Below, one piece after another: positions 33,440 to 42,655 of a stretch of DNA of 64,000 nt. The notes beneath the pieces are model-generated. The model had not been told where the DNA came from. It worked only from the letters and a program-made list of their open reading frames with translations, and searched no databases. A program made the position numbers and the translations under genes. Positions within the stretch are counted from its first letter, which is position 1, and every line of letters begins with the position of its first letter. Where the stretch lies: the NCBI RefSeq assembly GCF_004362055.1, contig NZ_SNXB01000001.1, positions 124,001-188,000 of the forward strand, written 5' to 3'. This DNA comes from Flavobacterium sp. 245 (GTDB taxonomy: Bacteria; Bacteroidota; Bacteroidia; Flavobacteriales; Flavobacteriaceae).

Positions 33440-33998
33440 AAAAACGATTGATTTTTAAATCTGGCTTATTCCAGAAACAGTCTTGGTAAAAAAATCACAA
33501 ATGTTTAAAACATTTGAAAACTGAATAACATAAATGTTAATTGAGAACAAGTCTCAAAAGAGCCTTTAATAACAAATACCACTAAGATATTAAAGGCAAG
33601 AAAATTAAAATTTCCAAAAACAAATTTAATCCTAAGAACGTATTTTGCACTTTTAAAAAACTTCGGTGCGATTTAAAAAAAGCACTGCCAAAACTATCTT
33701 CAGGAACAAATGAAATTACAAGTGCAAAGAGAGTAATCATTTGTTTTAAGCCCTATTCTTAATCAATCATTAAAATTTCATCATTTTATCTTTGACAAAT
33801 TTGAGCATAAATACAGCACTCCACAATACCCACTTTTAGTGATTTTTTAAAAATACCCACTTTTGGTGATGCTTTAAAAACAGTAAAACCAGAAGACAAA
33901 CAAAGACGAAAGCCTTTCTTTTAAAACATTTGATTTACAAATTAAAAAAGCCAATTACAGTTAAGTCAGATTGTATTATATTTGCCTAAATAAAAAAA
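33440..33998. other. 560-base intergenic region with possible orphan promoter
   Basis: No ORF of protein character is seen. Near 33499-33513 lies the palindrome AATGTTTAAAACATT. A -7 motif TATCTTTG is at 33787-33794, followed by two adjacent 27-base repeats listed separately. Nearer to ubiE, TATATTTG at 33977-33984 is the likely -7 of the ubiE promoter. An unannotated small RNA between 33800 and 33960 is possible. Confidence 0.5.
33825..33878. repeat. Tandem 27-base repeat (two copies)
   Basis: Units 33825-33851 and 33852-33878 both start AATACCCACTTTT, continue (A/G)GTGAT and end with TTTAAA; they differ at three positions. They lie about 30-85 bases downstream of a -7 box (33787-33794). 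Confidence 0.8.
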
Positions 33999-34730
33999 AT
34001 GTCTGAAAAAATAACTCCATATAAAGACTCCTCTTTAGGAAAAAAAGAACAGGTTGCCCAAATGTTTGACAACATTTCTGGGAACTATGATAATTTGAAT
34101 CGTGTGATCTCTTTTGGGATCGATGTAAAATGGCGAAAAAAAGTTTTAAAAATAGTTTCTGACACTAAACCTAAAATCATACTTGATATTGCAACAGGTA
34201 CAGGCGATCTTGCTATTTTAATGGCACAGACAAATGCTGAAAAAATTATTGGTTTAGATATTTCGGCAGGAATGCTTGAGGTTGGGAAGAAAAAAGTTGA
34301 AGAAAAAAATCTGTCTAATACAATTGATTTAGTTTTAGGCGATTCTGAAAATATTCCTTTTGAAGACAATTATTTTGATGCCATAACTGTCGGTTTTGGT
34401 GTTCGAAATTTCGAAAATTTAGAAAAAGGATTTGCTGAAATTTTAAGGGTTTTAAAACCAAATGGTGTATTTGTAATTTTAGAAACTTCAGTTCCAGATA
34501 AAACTCCATATAAACAAGGATATAAATTTTACAGCAAAAACATTCTCCCAATAATTGGAAAGTTATTTTCGAAAGATAATGCAGCATATGGTTATTTATC
34601 TGAATCGGCTGCGGTTTTTCCATACGGAGAAGCATTAAACAATATTTTGAGAAAAATTGGGTTTATAGATGTTGTGGCCATGCCTCAAACTTTTGGAGTT
34701 GCAACCATTTATTCTGCTTCTAAAAAATAG
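33999..34730 (+). CDS. ubiE: Menaquinone/ubiquinone biosynthesis C-methyltransferase
   Basis: A 243-residue SAM-dependent methyltransferase; in Bacteroidota, which use menaquinone, the role is demethylmenaquinone methylation (MenG). [20 protein letters not shown] near 19-38, [13 protein letters not shown] near 60-72 (SAM motif I) and [17 protein letters not shown] near 129-145 are family signatures. The length is standard. porT begins one base after its stop, a gene order shared with other flavobacteria. The promoter -7 is TATATTTG at 33977. Confidence 0.95.
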   Translation: MSEKITPYKDSSLGKKEQVAQMFDNISGNYDNLNRVISFGIDVKWRKKVLKIVSDTKPKIILDIATGTGDLAILMAQTNAEKIIGLDISAGMLEVGKKKVEEKNLSNTIDLVLGDSENIPFEDNYFDAITVGFGVRNFENLEKGFAEILRVLKPNGVFVILETSVPDKTPYKQGYKFYSKNILPIIGKLFSKDNAAYGYLSESAAVFPYGEALNNILRKIGFIDVVAMPQTFGVATIYSASKK

Positions 34731-34731
34731 T

Positions 34732-35439
34732 ATGAAAAAAACAGTAATCTTAATTTTATTAGTCTTAACGACAAAAGGATATTCGCAATTTGCTAAAAGC
34801 ATGTTTAGCAAAGACCCTATTATCAATCTTGAAAACTGGCAAAAACAACGCCTTTATTTTGGATATTATTTGGGCTTTAACAGTTTTGACTTTAAGTTTG
34901 ACTATAAAAACGTTGTGAACCAAGATATTCAGGTAAAAAAAACGACCGGATTTAATGTTGGTGTTGTGGCAGATTTAAGATTGCAGGAATACATAAATCT
35001 GCGTTTTGAACCAGGTTTGTACTATACAAAACGCGATTTATATTATCCAAATTTCAACTCTAAAAATGATTATTTAAGAGAAGTAAACAGTACTTATATT
35101 CATTTTCCGTTACTTTTAAAATTCTCATCTCTGCGTACAGGAAATATTCGTCCCTATTTAGTTGGAGGAATGTCGACTACGCTTAATTTATCAAGCAATT
35201 CAAAATCTCAGGACGACAACTCTGAACAAAAATTCAGAGTGAAACCTTGGACAGCTGCTTATGAAATGGGAGTTGGAATTGACTTTTTTACAGAATATTT
35301 CATTTTTTCTCCGTCAATCAGAGGTATGTTTGGCATAACCGATGAGTTAATAAGAGACAATGATCCTAATAGTCCATGGACAGGAAACATCGATTCTATG
35401 AAATCTAGAGCGATATTAATAAATTTTACTTTTCACTAA
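34732..35439 (+). CDS. porT: Type IX secretion protein PorT/SprT
   Basis: A 235-residue outer-membrane beta-barrel protein with a signal peptide of about 19 residues (VILILLVLTTKGYSQ). ATG 34732 is chosen because it starts a clean signal peptide 1 base after ubiE; an in-frame upstream start would overlap ubiE. YFGYYLGFNSFDFKFDY and LRFEPGLYYTKRDLYYP, with RPYLVGGMSTTLNL later, match PorT, a component needed for type IX secretion and gliding in Bacteroidota. The neighbourhood ubiE-porT supports this. Confidence 0.87.
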   Translation: MKKTVILILLVLTTKGYSQFAKSMFSKDPIINLENWQKQRLYFGYYLGFNSFDFKFDYKNVVNQDIQVKKTTGFNVGVVADLRLQEYINLRFEPGLYYTKRDLYYPNFNSKNDYLREVNSTYIHFPLLLKFSSLRTGNIRPYLVGGMSTTLNLSSNSKSQDDNSEQKFRVKPWTAAYEMGVGIDFFTEYFIFSPSIRGMFGITDELIRDNDPNSPWTGNIDSMKSRAILINFTFH

Positions 35440-35448
35440 AACAAATAC

Positions 35449-36177
35449 CTAACTATTTCGTTTAAATTCACTAAGAATAATTGCTGTTGCGGTAGCTACA
35501 TTTAAACTTTCGGTTTTTTGAAGCTCTCCAAAACGAGGAATTGTGAGTCGGCTTGTGACCGTTTTTTCAATTTCTGCCGAAATACCATTGGCTTCATTAC
35601 CCATAATAATGATTCCATTTTGAGGCAAATTTGATTTATAAATGTTCTCGCCGTCCATAAAAGTTCCAAAAACTGGCAGTTTTGTTTGCGCGATAAAGTT
35701 TTTCAAATCAACATAATTTACATTTACTCGGGTAATAGATCCCATTGTAGCCTGAACCACTTTTGGGTTATAAATATCTACTGTTTCTTTAGAGCAAATA
35801 ATTTGTTTGATGCCAAACCAGTCGCAAAGACGCAAAATCGTACCTAAATTTCCGGGATCGCGAATATCGTCTAAAGCCAAAATCAAGCCGGAATCACTAA
35901 TTTTATTTTCGGCAGGAATTTTGAATACAGCCAAACAAGAATTTGGAGTCGACAAAGCACTTATTTTTTTTAACTCCTGTTCATTAATAAGAGTTCGTTT
36001 TGAAGACTGAACTGTTTCAAAATCATTTTGCGTGGTGTATAAATGCTCTAATTCAAAATTGGATTGCAACAATTCTTGAATTACTTTTACTCCTTCGGCA
36101 AAAAATAATTGATTTGCAAAACGATGCTTTTTTTGATGTAAGCCTGAGATAAGTTTTATTTGGTTTTTACTAACCAT
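35449..36177 (-). CDS. TrmH/SpoU-family RNA 2'-O-methyltransferase
   Basis: A 242-residue SPOUT methyltransferase. The N-terminal RNA-binding part has RFANQLFFAEGVKVIQELL (20-38). The knotted catalytic domain has LALDDIRDPGNLGTILRLC (motif 1, near 104-122), IIMGNEANGIS (motif 2, near 192) and LTIPRFGELQKTESLNVATA (motif 3, near 213-232). It is similar in type to rRNA Gm2251 (RlmB) or TrmH-like enzymes; the target nucleotide is not determined. It is convergent with porT and divergent from tamL. Confidence 0.9.
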   Translation of the reverse strand: MVSKNQIKLISGLHQKKHRFANQLFFAEGVKVIQELLQSNFELEHLYTTQNDFETVQSSKRTLINEQELKKISALSTPNSCLAVFKIPAENKISDSGLILALDDIRDPGNLGTILRLCDWFGIKQIICSKETVDIYNPKVVQATMGSITRVNVNYVDLKNFIAQTKLPVFGTFMDGENIYKSNLPQNGIIIMGNEANGISAEIEKTVTSRLTIPRFGELQKTESLNVATATAIILSEFKRNS

Positions 36178-36214
36178 AAAATAATGTACTTTTGAATTAA
36201 ATATTTAAAAACAC

Positions 36215-38788
36215 TTGAAAAATAATTCCACAAAAATAACAGCATTTATTCTAATAGCAACACTTATTTGTGCTTGTAATGCCGTAAAAAGAGTTCCAGA
36301 TGGAAAAAACCTTCTTGTAAAAAACAATATTCTTGTAAACGGAAAGTCTTCAAATGACGAAATTGCCTCGAATCAAATGTATCAAAAGCCAAACGGAAAG
36401 TTATTAGGCTTCAAATTACGTTTAAATTTATACAATTTAGCCAATTTAAATCCAGATTCAACGTATCAAGCTCAATTTGATAATCATCCTGGCCGTTATG
36501 AAAGTTGGTCAAAAGTGCTTTCGGCAAAACAAGTTGATCGTCTTGGTCAGTCTTTTATAAACAAAGGGCTGAATGATTTCTTAAAAAATACTGGAGAACC
36601 ACCTGTAATTATTGATACCGCAAAAACAAAAAAAACTTTGCTTCGCTTAAAATACTATTATTTAAATAATGGTTTTTTCAAAGTACAAACAGATTACACT
36701 ATTGATACTATTGGAATTAAAAAAGCTAAAATTAACTATAATATTACAACCGGGCCAGCTTATACTTTAGATTCTATACGAACTACGATTTTAACTCCTG
36801 CATTAGATTCGCTTTATCACACAAGCAGAGAACCTTCTATTCTGAAATCTGGAAATCAATACAAAACAACTGATTTTGAAGAAGAAAAAAACCGCATTAC
36901 AACGTATTTCAGAAATAATGGTGCCTATTATTTTCAACCGACTTACGTAACTTTTGATATTGATACCATTGGCAAGAAAAACAAAGCCGACGTAAATTTA
37001 ATTATCAATAATAATAGTATACAAGAGAAAGATTCCAGCCGAACTGAACCTTTTAAACTTTATAAAATCAGTGATGTAAATATCTATACTGATTATTCGC
37101 CTGCAAATGCAAAATCAAAAATTAACGACAGTGTAACGTACAACAATTTTAATTTATACAGCTATAAAAAGCTAAAATACAAACCAAGAGCCATTACAGA
37201 TGCCGTTTTTATTACTAAAGGAAGTACATTTTCAGACACCAGAACAACTCTTTCTTCGCGATATTTAAACAATTTAAAAATCTTTAACTATCCTTCCATA
37301 CAATATGAAGTTGACAAAAGAGATTCAACAGCACAATCTTTAATTGCCAAGGTTTACTTAACGCCAAGAAAAAAATACAGTTTTGGAGCAACACTTGACG
37401 TGACACACTCTAATATTCAGGATTTCGGTATTGGAGCGAGTGTTTCTGAGACTATTAGAAATGTATTTAATCGCGCTGAAACACTGGAAATTTCGGCACG
37501 TATGAATATAGGTTCATCAAAAGATATGGCGAATCCTAACAACAATTTTTTCAATGTTTCAGAATATGGACTTGATATGAAATTGAATTTCCCAAGGATT
37601 TTAATGCCTTTTGGAACTGAAAAAATTATTCCAAAAAGGATGATTCCTTCTACTTCAATCTCGAGCGGTTTTTCGAAACAGCGAAATATTGGTTTGGACA
37701 AAGAAAACTTTACAGGAGGAATTGCATACAACTGGTCTCCTAAACGTCATAATACAGCAAAATTAGAATTGTTAAATGCGCAATATGTTCGAAATTTAAA
37801 TCCTAATAATTATTTCAACGTTTATACCTCTTCTTATGATGAGTTGAATAATATTGGTAAAGATTATAATGTCAATCCTACAAACTGGGGAGATTCACCA
37901 GAAGAACAAAATAGAAAAAACCTAACAATACCTACAGGAACCACAGGCTTTACAAACGATGTTTTAACTAATCAAACGGCTTTGCTTCCTGGAGATCCTC
38001 AGTATCAAGATGTAGAAAGCATTGAAGAAAGAAGAGTTCGTCTGACTGAAAATGACTTTATTCTTGCTACTAGTTATACTTTTACAAAAACTACTAAAAA
38101 AGATCTTGCCGACAACAATTTCTATCAGTTTAAAACAAAAGTAGAATCGGCAGGAACTTTACTATCAGCAGTCTCAAACATTGCAAATTTGTCTAAAAAC
38201 ACAAATGGCAATTATGAAATATTCAATTTAGAATATTCAGAATACATTAAAACCGAATTCGATTATATCAAACACTGGGATTTTGGAAAAGAAAATGTAC
38301 TTGCAGTACGAAGTTTCTTCGGAATTGCAATTCCTTTTGGAAACTCAGACTATATTCCGTTTTCACGAAGTTACTATTCAGGAGGTTCAAATGACAACCG
38401 TGCATGGCAGCCTTACTCATTAGGTCCAGGAAGTACAGATGCCATGGATGATTTTAATGAGGCGAATATGAAGATTGCATTTAGTGCAGAATATCGCTTT
38501 AAAATTCTTGGCGATGTTAAAGGAGCTATTTTTGCAGACGCCGGAAATATCTGGAATGTGCTCGATAATGTTATTGATGAGAAGGCAAAATTCAACAACG
38601 TAAACGATTTAGCTGAAATTGCTTTGGGTACAGGATTTGGATTACGATACGATTTAAGCTTTTTTGTTGTTCGATTAGATTTAGGCTTCAAGACTTATAA
38701 TCCGGCACATGAGAAGGGAGACAGATGGTTTAAAGAATACAATTTTGGTCACTCGGTTTTAAATTTTGGAATAAATTATCCTTTCTAA
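36215..38788 (+). CDS. tamL: BamA-like translocation and assembly lipoprotein TamL
   Basis: An 857-residue Omp85-superfamily protein. The start is TTG at 36215; no in-frame ATG exists nearby and the resulting N-terminus is a lipoprotein signal with lipobox IAC at 19-21 (Cys21). POTRA-like repeats fill about 30-390 (TKKTLLRLKYYYLNNGFFKV), followed by a 16-strand-type barrel whose end GHSVLNFGINYPF has a C-terminal Phe, as in BamA. In Bacteroidota a lipid-anchored BamA-like protein is TamL, which acts with TamB in envelope assembly. The promoter -7 TACTTTTG lies at 36187. Confidence 0.86.
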   Translation: MKNNSTKITAFILIATLICACNAVKRVPDGKNLLVKNNILVNGKSSNDEIASNQMYQKPNGKLLGFKLRLNLYNLANLNPDSTYQAQFDNHPGRYESWSKVLSAKQVDRLGQSFINKGLNDFLKNTGEPPVIIDTAKTKKTLLRLKYYYLNNGFFKVQTDYTIDTIGIKKAKINYNITTGPAYTLDSIRTTILTPALDSLYHTSREPSILKSGNQYKTTDFEEEKNRITTYFRNNGAYYFQPTYVTFDIDTIGKKNKADVNLIINNNSIQEKDSSRTEPFKLYKISDVNIYTDYSPANAKSKINDSVTYNNFNLYSYKKLKYKPRAITDAVFITKGSTFSDTRTTLSSRYLNNLKIFNYPSIQYEVDKRDSTAQSLIAKVYLTPRKKYSFGATLDVTHSNIQDFGIGASVSETIRNVFNRAETLEISARMNIGSSKDMANPNNNFFNVSEYGLDMKLNFPRILMPFGTEKIIPKRMIPSTSISSGFSKQRNIGLDKENFTGGIAYNWSPKRHNTAKLELLNAQYVRNLNPNNYFNVYTSSYDELNNIGKDYNVNPTNWGDSPEEQNRKNLTIPTGTTGFTNDVLTNQTALLPGDPQYQDVESIEERRVRLTENDFILATSYTFTKTTKKDLADNNFYQFKTKVESAGTLLSAVSNIANLSKNTNGNYEIFNLEYSEYIKTEFDYIKHWDFGKENVLAVRSFFGIAIPFGNSDYIPFSRSYYSGGSNDNRAWQPYSLGPGSTDAMDDFNEANMKIAFSAEYRFKILGDVKGAIFADAGNIWNVLDNVIDEKAKFNNVNDLAEIALGTGFGLRYDLSFFVVRLDLGFKTYNPAHEKGDRWFKEYNFGHSVLNFGINYPF

Positions 38789-38848
38789 TGCTAATTAATT
38801 CTTATTTTTGCAACCTAAAAACTAAAAACAACTATAAAAAAAATTACA

Positions 38849-39916
38849 ATGGCACACAATATTAAACCAGGAGTAGCTACAGGAGATCAAGTTCAAGAGA
38901 TTTTTAATTATGCGAAAGAAAAAGGATTTGCTTTACCAGCAGTAAACGTTACTGGATCTAGCACAATCAATGGTGTTCTTGAAACTGCAGCAAAACTAAA
39001 CGCGCCAGTTATTATTCAATTTTCAAACGGAGGAGCACAATTTAACGCTGGAAAAGGATTATCTAATGCAGGTGAAAAAGCAGCTATCGCTGGAGGAATC
39101 GCTGGAGCAAAACATATTCACACTTTAGCTGAAGCTTATGGTGCAACTGTAATTTTACACACTGACCACTGTGCAAAAAAACTTTTACCTTGGATTGACG
39201 GTTTATTAGATGCTTCTGAAAAACATTTTGCAGAAACAGGAAAACCATTATTCAGTTCTCACATGATCGATTTGTCTGAGGAGCCAATCGAAGAAAACAT
39301 CGAGATCTGTAAAGAATATTTAGCTAGAATGAGCAAAATGGGTATGACATTAGAAATCGAGCTTGGTATTACAGGTGGTGAGGAAGATGGTGTTGACAAC
39401 TCTGATGTTGATAGCTCAAAATTATATACACAGCCAGAAGAAGTAGCTTACGCTTACGAAGAATTATCTAAAGTAAGTCCTAAATTTACAATTGCTGCTG
39501 CTTTTGGAAACGTTCACGGTGTTTACAAACCAGGAAACGTAAAATTAACTCCAAAAATCTTAAAAAATTCTCAGGATTTCGTTCAAAACAAATTCAACAC
39601 TGGACATAACCCAGTAGATTTCGTTTTCCACGGAGGTTCAGGTTCAACACTTGAAGAAATCAGAGAAGGAATTAGCTATGGTGTTATCAAAATGAACATC
39701 GATACTGATTTACAGTTTGCATACACTGAAGGAATCCGTGATTATATGGTTAAAAACCTTGACTATTTAAAATCTCAAATTGGAAACCCAGAAGGTGCTG
39801 ATGCTCCAAACAAAAAATATTACGATCCAAGAAGATGGGTTCGTGAAAGCGAAGTAACATTCAACGCAAGACTTGAACAAGCTTTTGCTGACTTGAATAA
39901 TGTGAATACACTATAA
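38849..39916 (+). CDS. fbaA: Class II fructose-bisphosphate aldolase
   Basis: A 355-residue zinc-dependent glycolytic/gluconeogenic aldolase. FALPAVNVTGSSTINGVLE near 31-49, HTDHCAKKLLPW near 106-117 (zinc His), VHGVYKPGNVKL near 225 (zinc His), FHGGSGST near 268 and KMNIDTDLQFAYTEGIRDY near 289-307 are all in place. The length matches the class IIA E. coli enzyme (359). The start follows the -7 box TATTTTTG at 38803. It is followed by a heptamer-repeat hairpin and accD. Confidence 0.97.
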   Translation: MAHNIKPGVATGDQVQEIFNYAKEKGFALPAVNVTGSSTINGVLETAAKLNAPVIIQFSNGGAQFNAGKGLSNAGEKAAIAGGIAGAKHIHTLAEAYGATVILHTDHCAKKLLPWIDGLLDASEKHFAETGKPLFSSHMIDLSEEPIEENIEICKEYLARMSKMGMTLEIELGITGGEEDGVDNSDVDSSKLYTQPEEVAYAYEELSKVSPKFTIAAAFGNVHGVYKPGNVKLTPKILKNSQDFVQNKFNTGHNPVDFVFHGGSGSTLEEIREGISYGVIKMNIDTDLQFAYTEGIRDYMVKNLDYLKSQIGNPEGADAPNKKYYDPRRWVRESEVTFNARLEQAFADLNNVNTL

Positions 39917-39921
39917 TAAAA

Positions 39922-39978
39922 AAGTTTCAAGTTTCAAGTTTCAAGTTTCAGGTTTCGCAACTTGAAACTTGAAACCTC
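39922..39978. repeat. Heptamer tandem repeat forming a hairpin before accD
   Basis: Four copies of AGTTTCA and one variant (39922-39956) are followed by CTTGAAACTTGAAACCT (39961-39977), so the region can fold into a long stem. The same TTTCA theme occurs between etfB and etfA. There is no U-tract. Confidence 0.72.
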
Positions 39979-39998
39979 AAACAAAAAAAACATTCAAT

Positions 39999-40853
39999 AT
40001 GGCTTGGTTTAAAAGACAAGAAAAAGGGATTACGACCGCTACAGAAGACAAGATGGACGTTCCGAAAGGATTGTGGTACAAATCTCCTACTGGAAAAATT
40101 ATTGATGCAGACGAATTAGCAAGAAACTTATTCGTTAGCCCTGAAGATGATTTTCACGTTCGAATTGGAAGCGCAACCTATTTTGAAATTTTATTCGACA
40201 ACAACGAATTTGTTGAGTTAGATAAAAACATGACATCAAAAGATCCTTTGCATTTTGTGGATACAAAAAAATATGCAGAAAGATTGAAAGATGTAATGGA
40301 AAAAACTCATCTTAAAGACGCTGTACGTACTGGAGTAGGAAAATCTAAAGGAAGAGAACTTGTAATTTGCTGTATGGATTTTGCCTTTATTGGTGGATCT
40401 ATGGGAGCAGTTGTAGGTGAAAAAATCGCAAGAGGAATTGATCACGCGATCAAAAACAAACTTCCTTTTGTAATGATTTCTAAATCTGGTGGAGCTCGTA
40501 TGATGGAAGCGGCTTATTCTTTAATGCAATTGGCAAAAACTTCTGTAAAATTAGCTCAATTAGCTGAAGCTAAATTGCCTTACATCTCTCTTTGTACAGA
40601 CCCAACAACGGGCGGAACAACTGCATCTTACGCAATGTTAGGAGACATCAATATCTCTGAGCCAGGTGCTTTGATTGGTTTTGCTGGTCCGCGTGTTGTA
40701 CGTGACACTACGGGAAAAGATTTACCAGAAGGTTTCCAAACTGCTGAGTTTCTTTTAGAGCACGGTTTCTTAGACTTTATCACGCCTAGAAAAGAATTGA
40801 AAGATAAGATCAACTTATATATCGATTTGATTCAGAATAATGATATTAGATAG
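39999..40853 (+). CDS. accD: Acetyl-CoA carboxylase carboxyltransferase beta subunit, without zinc-ribbon cysteines
   Basis: A 284-residue carboxyltransferase subunit that moves the carboxyl group from biotin to acetyl-CoA for fatty-acid synthesis. The start is ATG 39999 ([18 protein letters not shown]); the open frame upstream is not protein-like. [38 protein letters not shown] and [15 protein letters not shown] are as in AccD. The four zinc-ribbon cysteines are absent: LWYKSPTGK and [11 protein letters not shown] stand where other AccD have two CxxC pairs. No accA is adjacent. A terminator with a UUCG loop follows. Confidence 0.95.
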   Translation: MAWFKRQEKGITTATEDKMDVPKGLWYKSPTGKIIDADELARNLFVSPEDDFHVRIGSATYFEILFDNNEFVELDKNMTSKDPLHFVDTKKYAERLKDVMEKTHLKDAVRTGVGKSKGRELVICCMDFAFIGGSMGAVVGEKIARGIDHAIKNKLPFVMISKSGGARMMEAAYSLMQLAKTSVKLAQLAEAKLPYISLCTDPTTGGTTASYAMLGDINISEPGALIGFAGPRVVRDTTGKDLPEGFQTAEFLLEHGFLDFITPRKELKDKINLYIDLIQNNDIR

Positions 40854-40874
40854 TTTTTGAACTTCTAAACATAT

Positions 40875-40909
40875 AAAATCCCATTCGCTTCGGCTGATGG
40901 GATTTTTTT
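40875..40909 (+). terminator. Terminator after accD
   Basis: AAAATCCCATTCGC and GCTGATGGGATTTT pair with one mismatch around a UUCG tetraloop, followed by a run of T. Confidence 0.88.
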
Positions 40910-40933
40910 ATATCTTTATTTTAAATCTGATTT

Positions 40934-41545
40934 ATGAGGAGAATTTTTATTGGTTTTATGATTTGTTTGCTTTTTTGGAATTGCGCCAAAAAAGATAAAA
41001 AGATTGTCGAGAAGAACAAACCTTATATTATTTCGAAAGAAAATAACAGGCAAATTATTAACGGAGACACCGTTCCCCCACCGCCAATTCCAGGTTTTTT
41101 AGTTTATGGAACAAACACTTTCATTATCGATTCTGATTCAACAATTTATTATTTTAAAAGAGGTGACGTAGGTCATATATGCGGAAATTGGGATAGAGGC
41201 GATACAATTGCATACTTTATAAACTTACAACCGAAAGACTTAACGCAAATACCTACTAATTCAATCTCTAATTTTATAAAATCAAACTATAAAGACCATT
41301 TTCGAAATATGACTTTTATCGCTTCAAAATCAGACACATTAAAAACGAAAGCTTATTTTGACTTAGTTAAAGCTCTTAAATCATCATTAAAAGAAAGAGA
41401 TCAATATTTCATGCGAAGAACCACACAAGAGGAAGACACGGTATTGAAATACAAGAAAAACAATCAATATTATAATTCGAAAAACATAAAATGGGACGAT
41501 AAAAGAATCTCATTTCCCTTTATAAAACCTAAATTAAATCATTAA
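40934..41545 (+). CDS. Small lipoprotein of unknown function
   Basis: A 203-residue protein with a lipoprotein signal: hydrophobic FIGFMICLLFW then NCAKKDKK, placing the lipid-modified Cys near residue 17. The mature part is rich in Lys, Asp and Tyr; PPPPIPGFLVYGTNTFIIDS is followed by strand-like stretches. I do not recognise a family. The gap upstream holds a terminator and the -7-like TATCTTTA. The monocistronic position offers no functional clue. Confidence 0.7.
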   Translation: MRRIFIGFMICLLFWNCAKKDKKIVEKNKPYIISKENNRQIINGDTVPPPPIPGFLVYGTNTFIIDSDSTIYYFKRGDVGHICGNWDRGDTIAYFINLQPKDLTQIPTNSISNFIKSNYKDHFRNMTFIASKSDTLKTKAYFDLVKALKSSLKERDQYFMRRTTQEEDTVLKYKKNNQYYNSKNIKWDDKRISFPFIKPKLNH

Positions 41546-41595
41546 AACAAACTCATATCCTTCCTACGAAACTTCTAGACGTATGTTTAATTTTT

Positions 41596-41615
41596 CAACG
41601 GAATAAATTCCGTTG
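41596..41615. repeat. Palindrome of AACGGAAT type
   Basis: CAACGGAAT, AA and ATTCCGTTG form a perfect 20-base palindrome in the gap between two convergent genes; TCCTACGGAA follows at 41631. It is of the kind scattered between genes in flavobacteria and shows no U-tract. Confidence 0.6.
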
Positions 41616-41676
41616 CTACCAATATTTTATTCCTACGGAATTTTTTATGTTTTCTTATTTGGATGGCAATTCTAAA

Positions 41677-42564
41677 TTACCCAGCCTTTTTCAAATCCTT
41701 TTTTAATTCTTTTTCAGCAATTTTAAAGACTAATTTTTCACGCCAGATCGCGTAACGTTCTCTAAAAACAACTTTAATAGCACTGTCAACTGCGCCGTGC
41801 ATAAATAAGCTCCAAACACTGGCAATTTTTCGAGAAATCGATGAATCCCATGCACGAAGCGTAAGCGAAAAAGAACCATCTATATAACGCATCCAGTGCC
41901 ACATTCCGGTTGGCATAAATAACGTATCTCCATGTTCTAGAAAAACTTCATAACCTTCCACACCTTTTAAGGCAGGGAATTTTTCAAAATCAGGATTGGC
42001 TACATCGTAATCTTCTAATGCGTAAGTTGTATTTGGAAGACAATACAATCTTTTTTTCCATTTATTATCGAACAGTATAATGTGTTTTCTTCCGCCAAAA
42101 TGCGTGTGAAAAAGGTGTGGCAAATCAATGTCATAATGCAAAAATGTAATTGCCTTTGAACCTCCAAAAAACATTGCCGGCATGCTTTCTATAAAACCTC
42201 CCATTAATTCTTTTGGGATTTTTACATCATCAATTAATTCAGGTCTGTGTTTGAAAAGATTAAAGAAAAAAATACGCAGTTGCGTTGGTTCACGTTTTAT
42301 CAAATCCAAATACTCACCAAATTTCATAGTCGCTATCGAAGCATTGATTACTTTTTTTGGATCTGCTTTTGAATTATCAACTAACTTGACCTCTATATCT
42401 CCAGCAATTTGCTTAAAATATTCTGTTGACCATTTTTCTCTTGCAGGCCAATCCTTAGTAAGCCCTTTTATAATCAAAGGCTTTCTCTTATCCAAATAAT
42501 TCTTTTTAAAATCTTCTCTGGAAATAGACTCAACAGTATCAACAGATCTAAGGTTAAAGCTCAT
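41677..42564 (-). CDS. Cupin/JmjC-like Fe(II) 2-oxoglutarate oxygenase-type protein
   Basis: A 295-residue cupin_8-type protein. VESISREDFKKNYLDKRKPLIIKG near 10-33 is the usual start. The metal site is seen as LHYDID near 142-147 (HxD) with the distal His near 222 in PTGMWHWMRYI. HTHFGGRKHIILFDN near 153-167 lies between. It could hydroxylate proteins or small molecules, but the substrate is unknown. It is transcribed toward the lipoprotein gene and lies downstream of the ABC permease on the same strand. Confidence 0.87.
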   Translation of the reverse strand: MSFNLRSVDTVESISREDFKKNYLDKRKPLIIKGLTKDWPAREKWSTEYFKQIAGDIEVKLVDNSKADPKKVINASIATMKFGEYLDLIKREPTQLRIFFFNLFKHRPELIDDVKIPKELMGGFIESMPAMFFGGSKAITFLHYDIDLPHLFHTHFGGRKHIILFDNKWKKRLYCLPNTTYALEDYDVANPDFEKFPALKGVEGYEVFLEHGDTLFMPTGMWHWMRYIDGSFSLTLRAWDSSISRKIASVWSLFMHGAVDSAIKVVFRERYAIWREKLVFKIAEKELKKDLKKAG

Positions 42565-42655
42565 TTATCTAGCATTTTAAGTTGTTGGCCTACCAAAAAT
42601 ATCTAATTATTTTCAGCCACCAAAATTTACAATTAAATAACACAAAAATAATATA

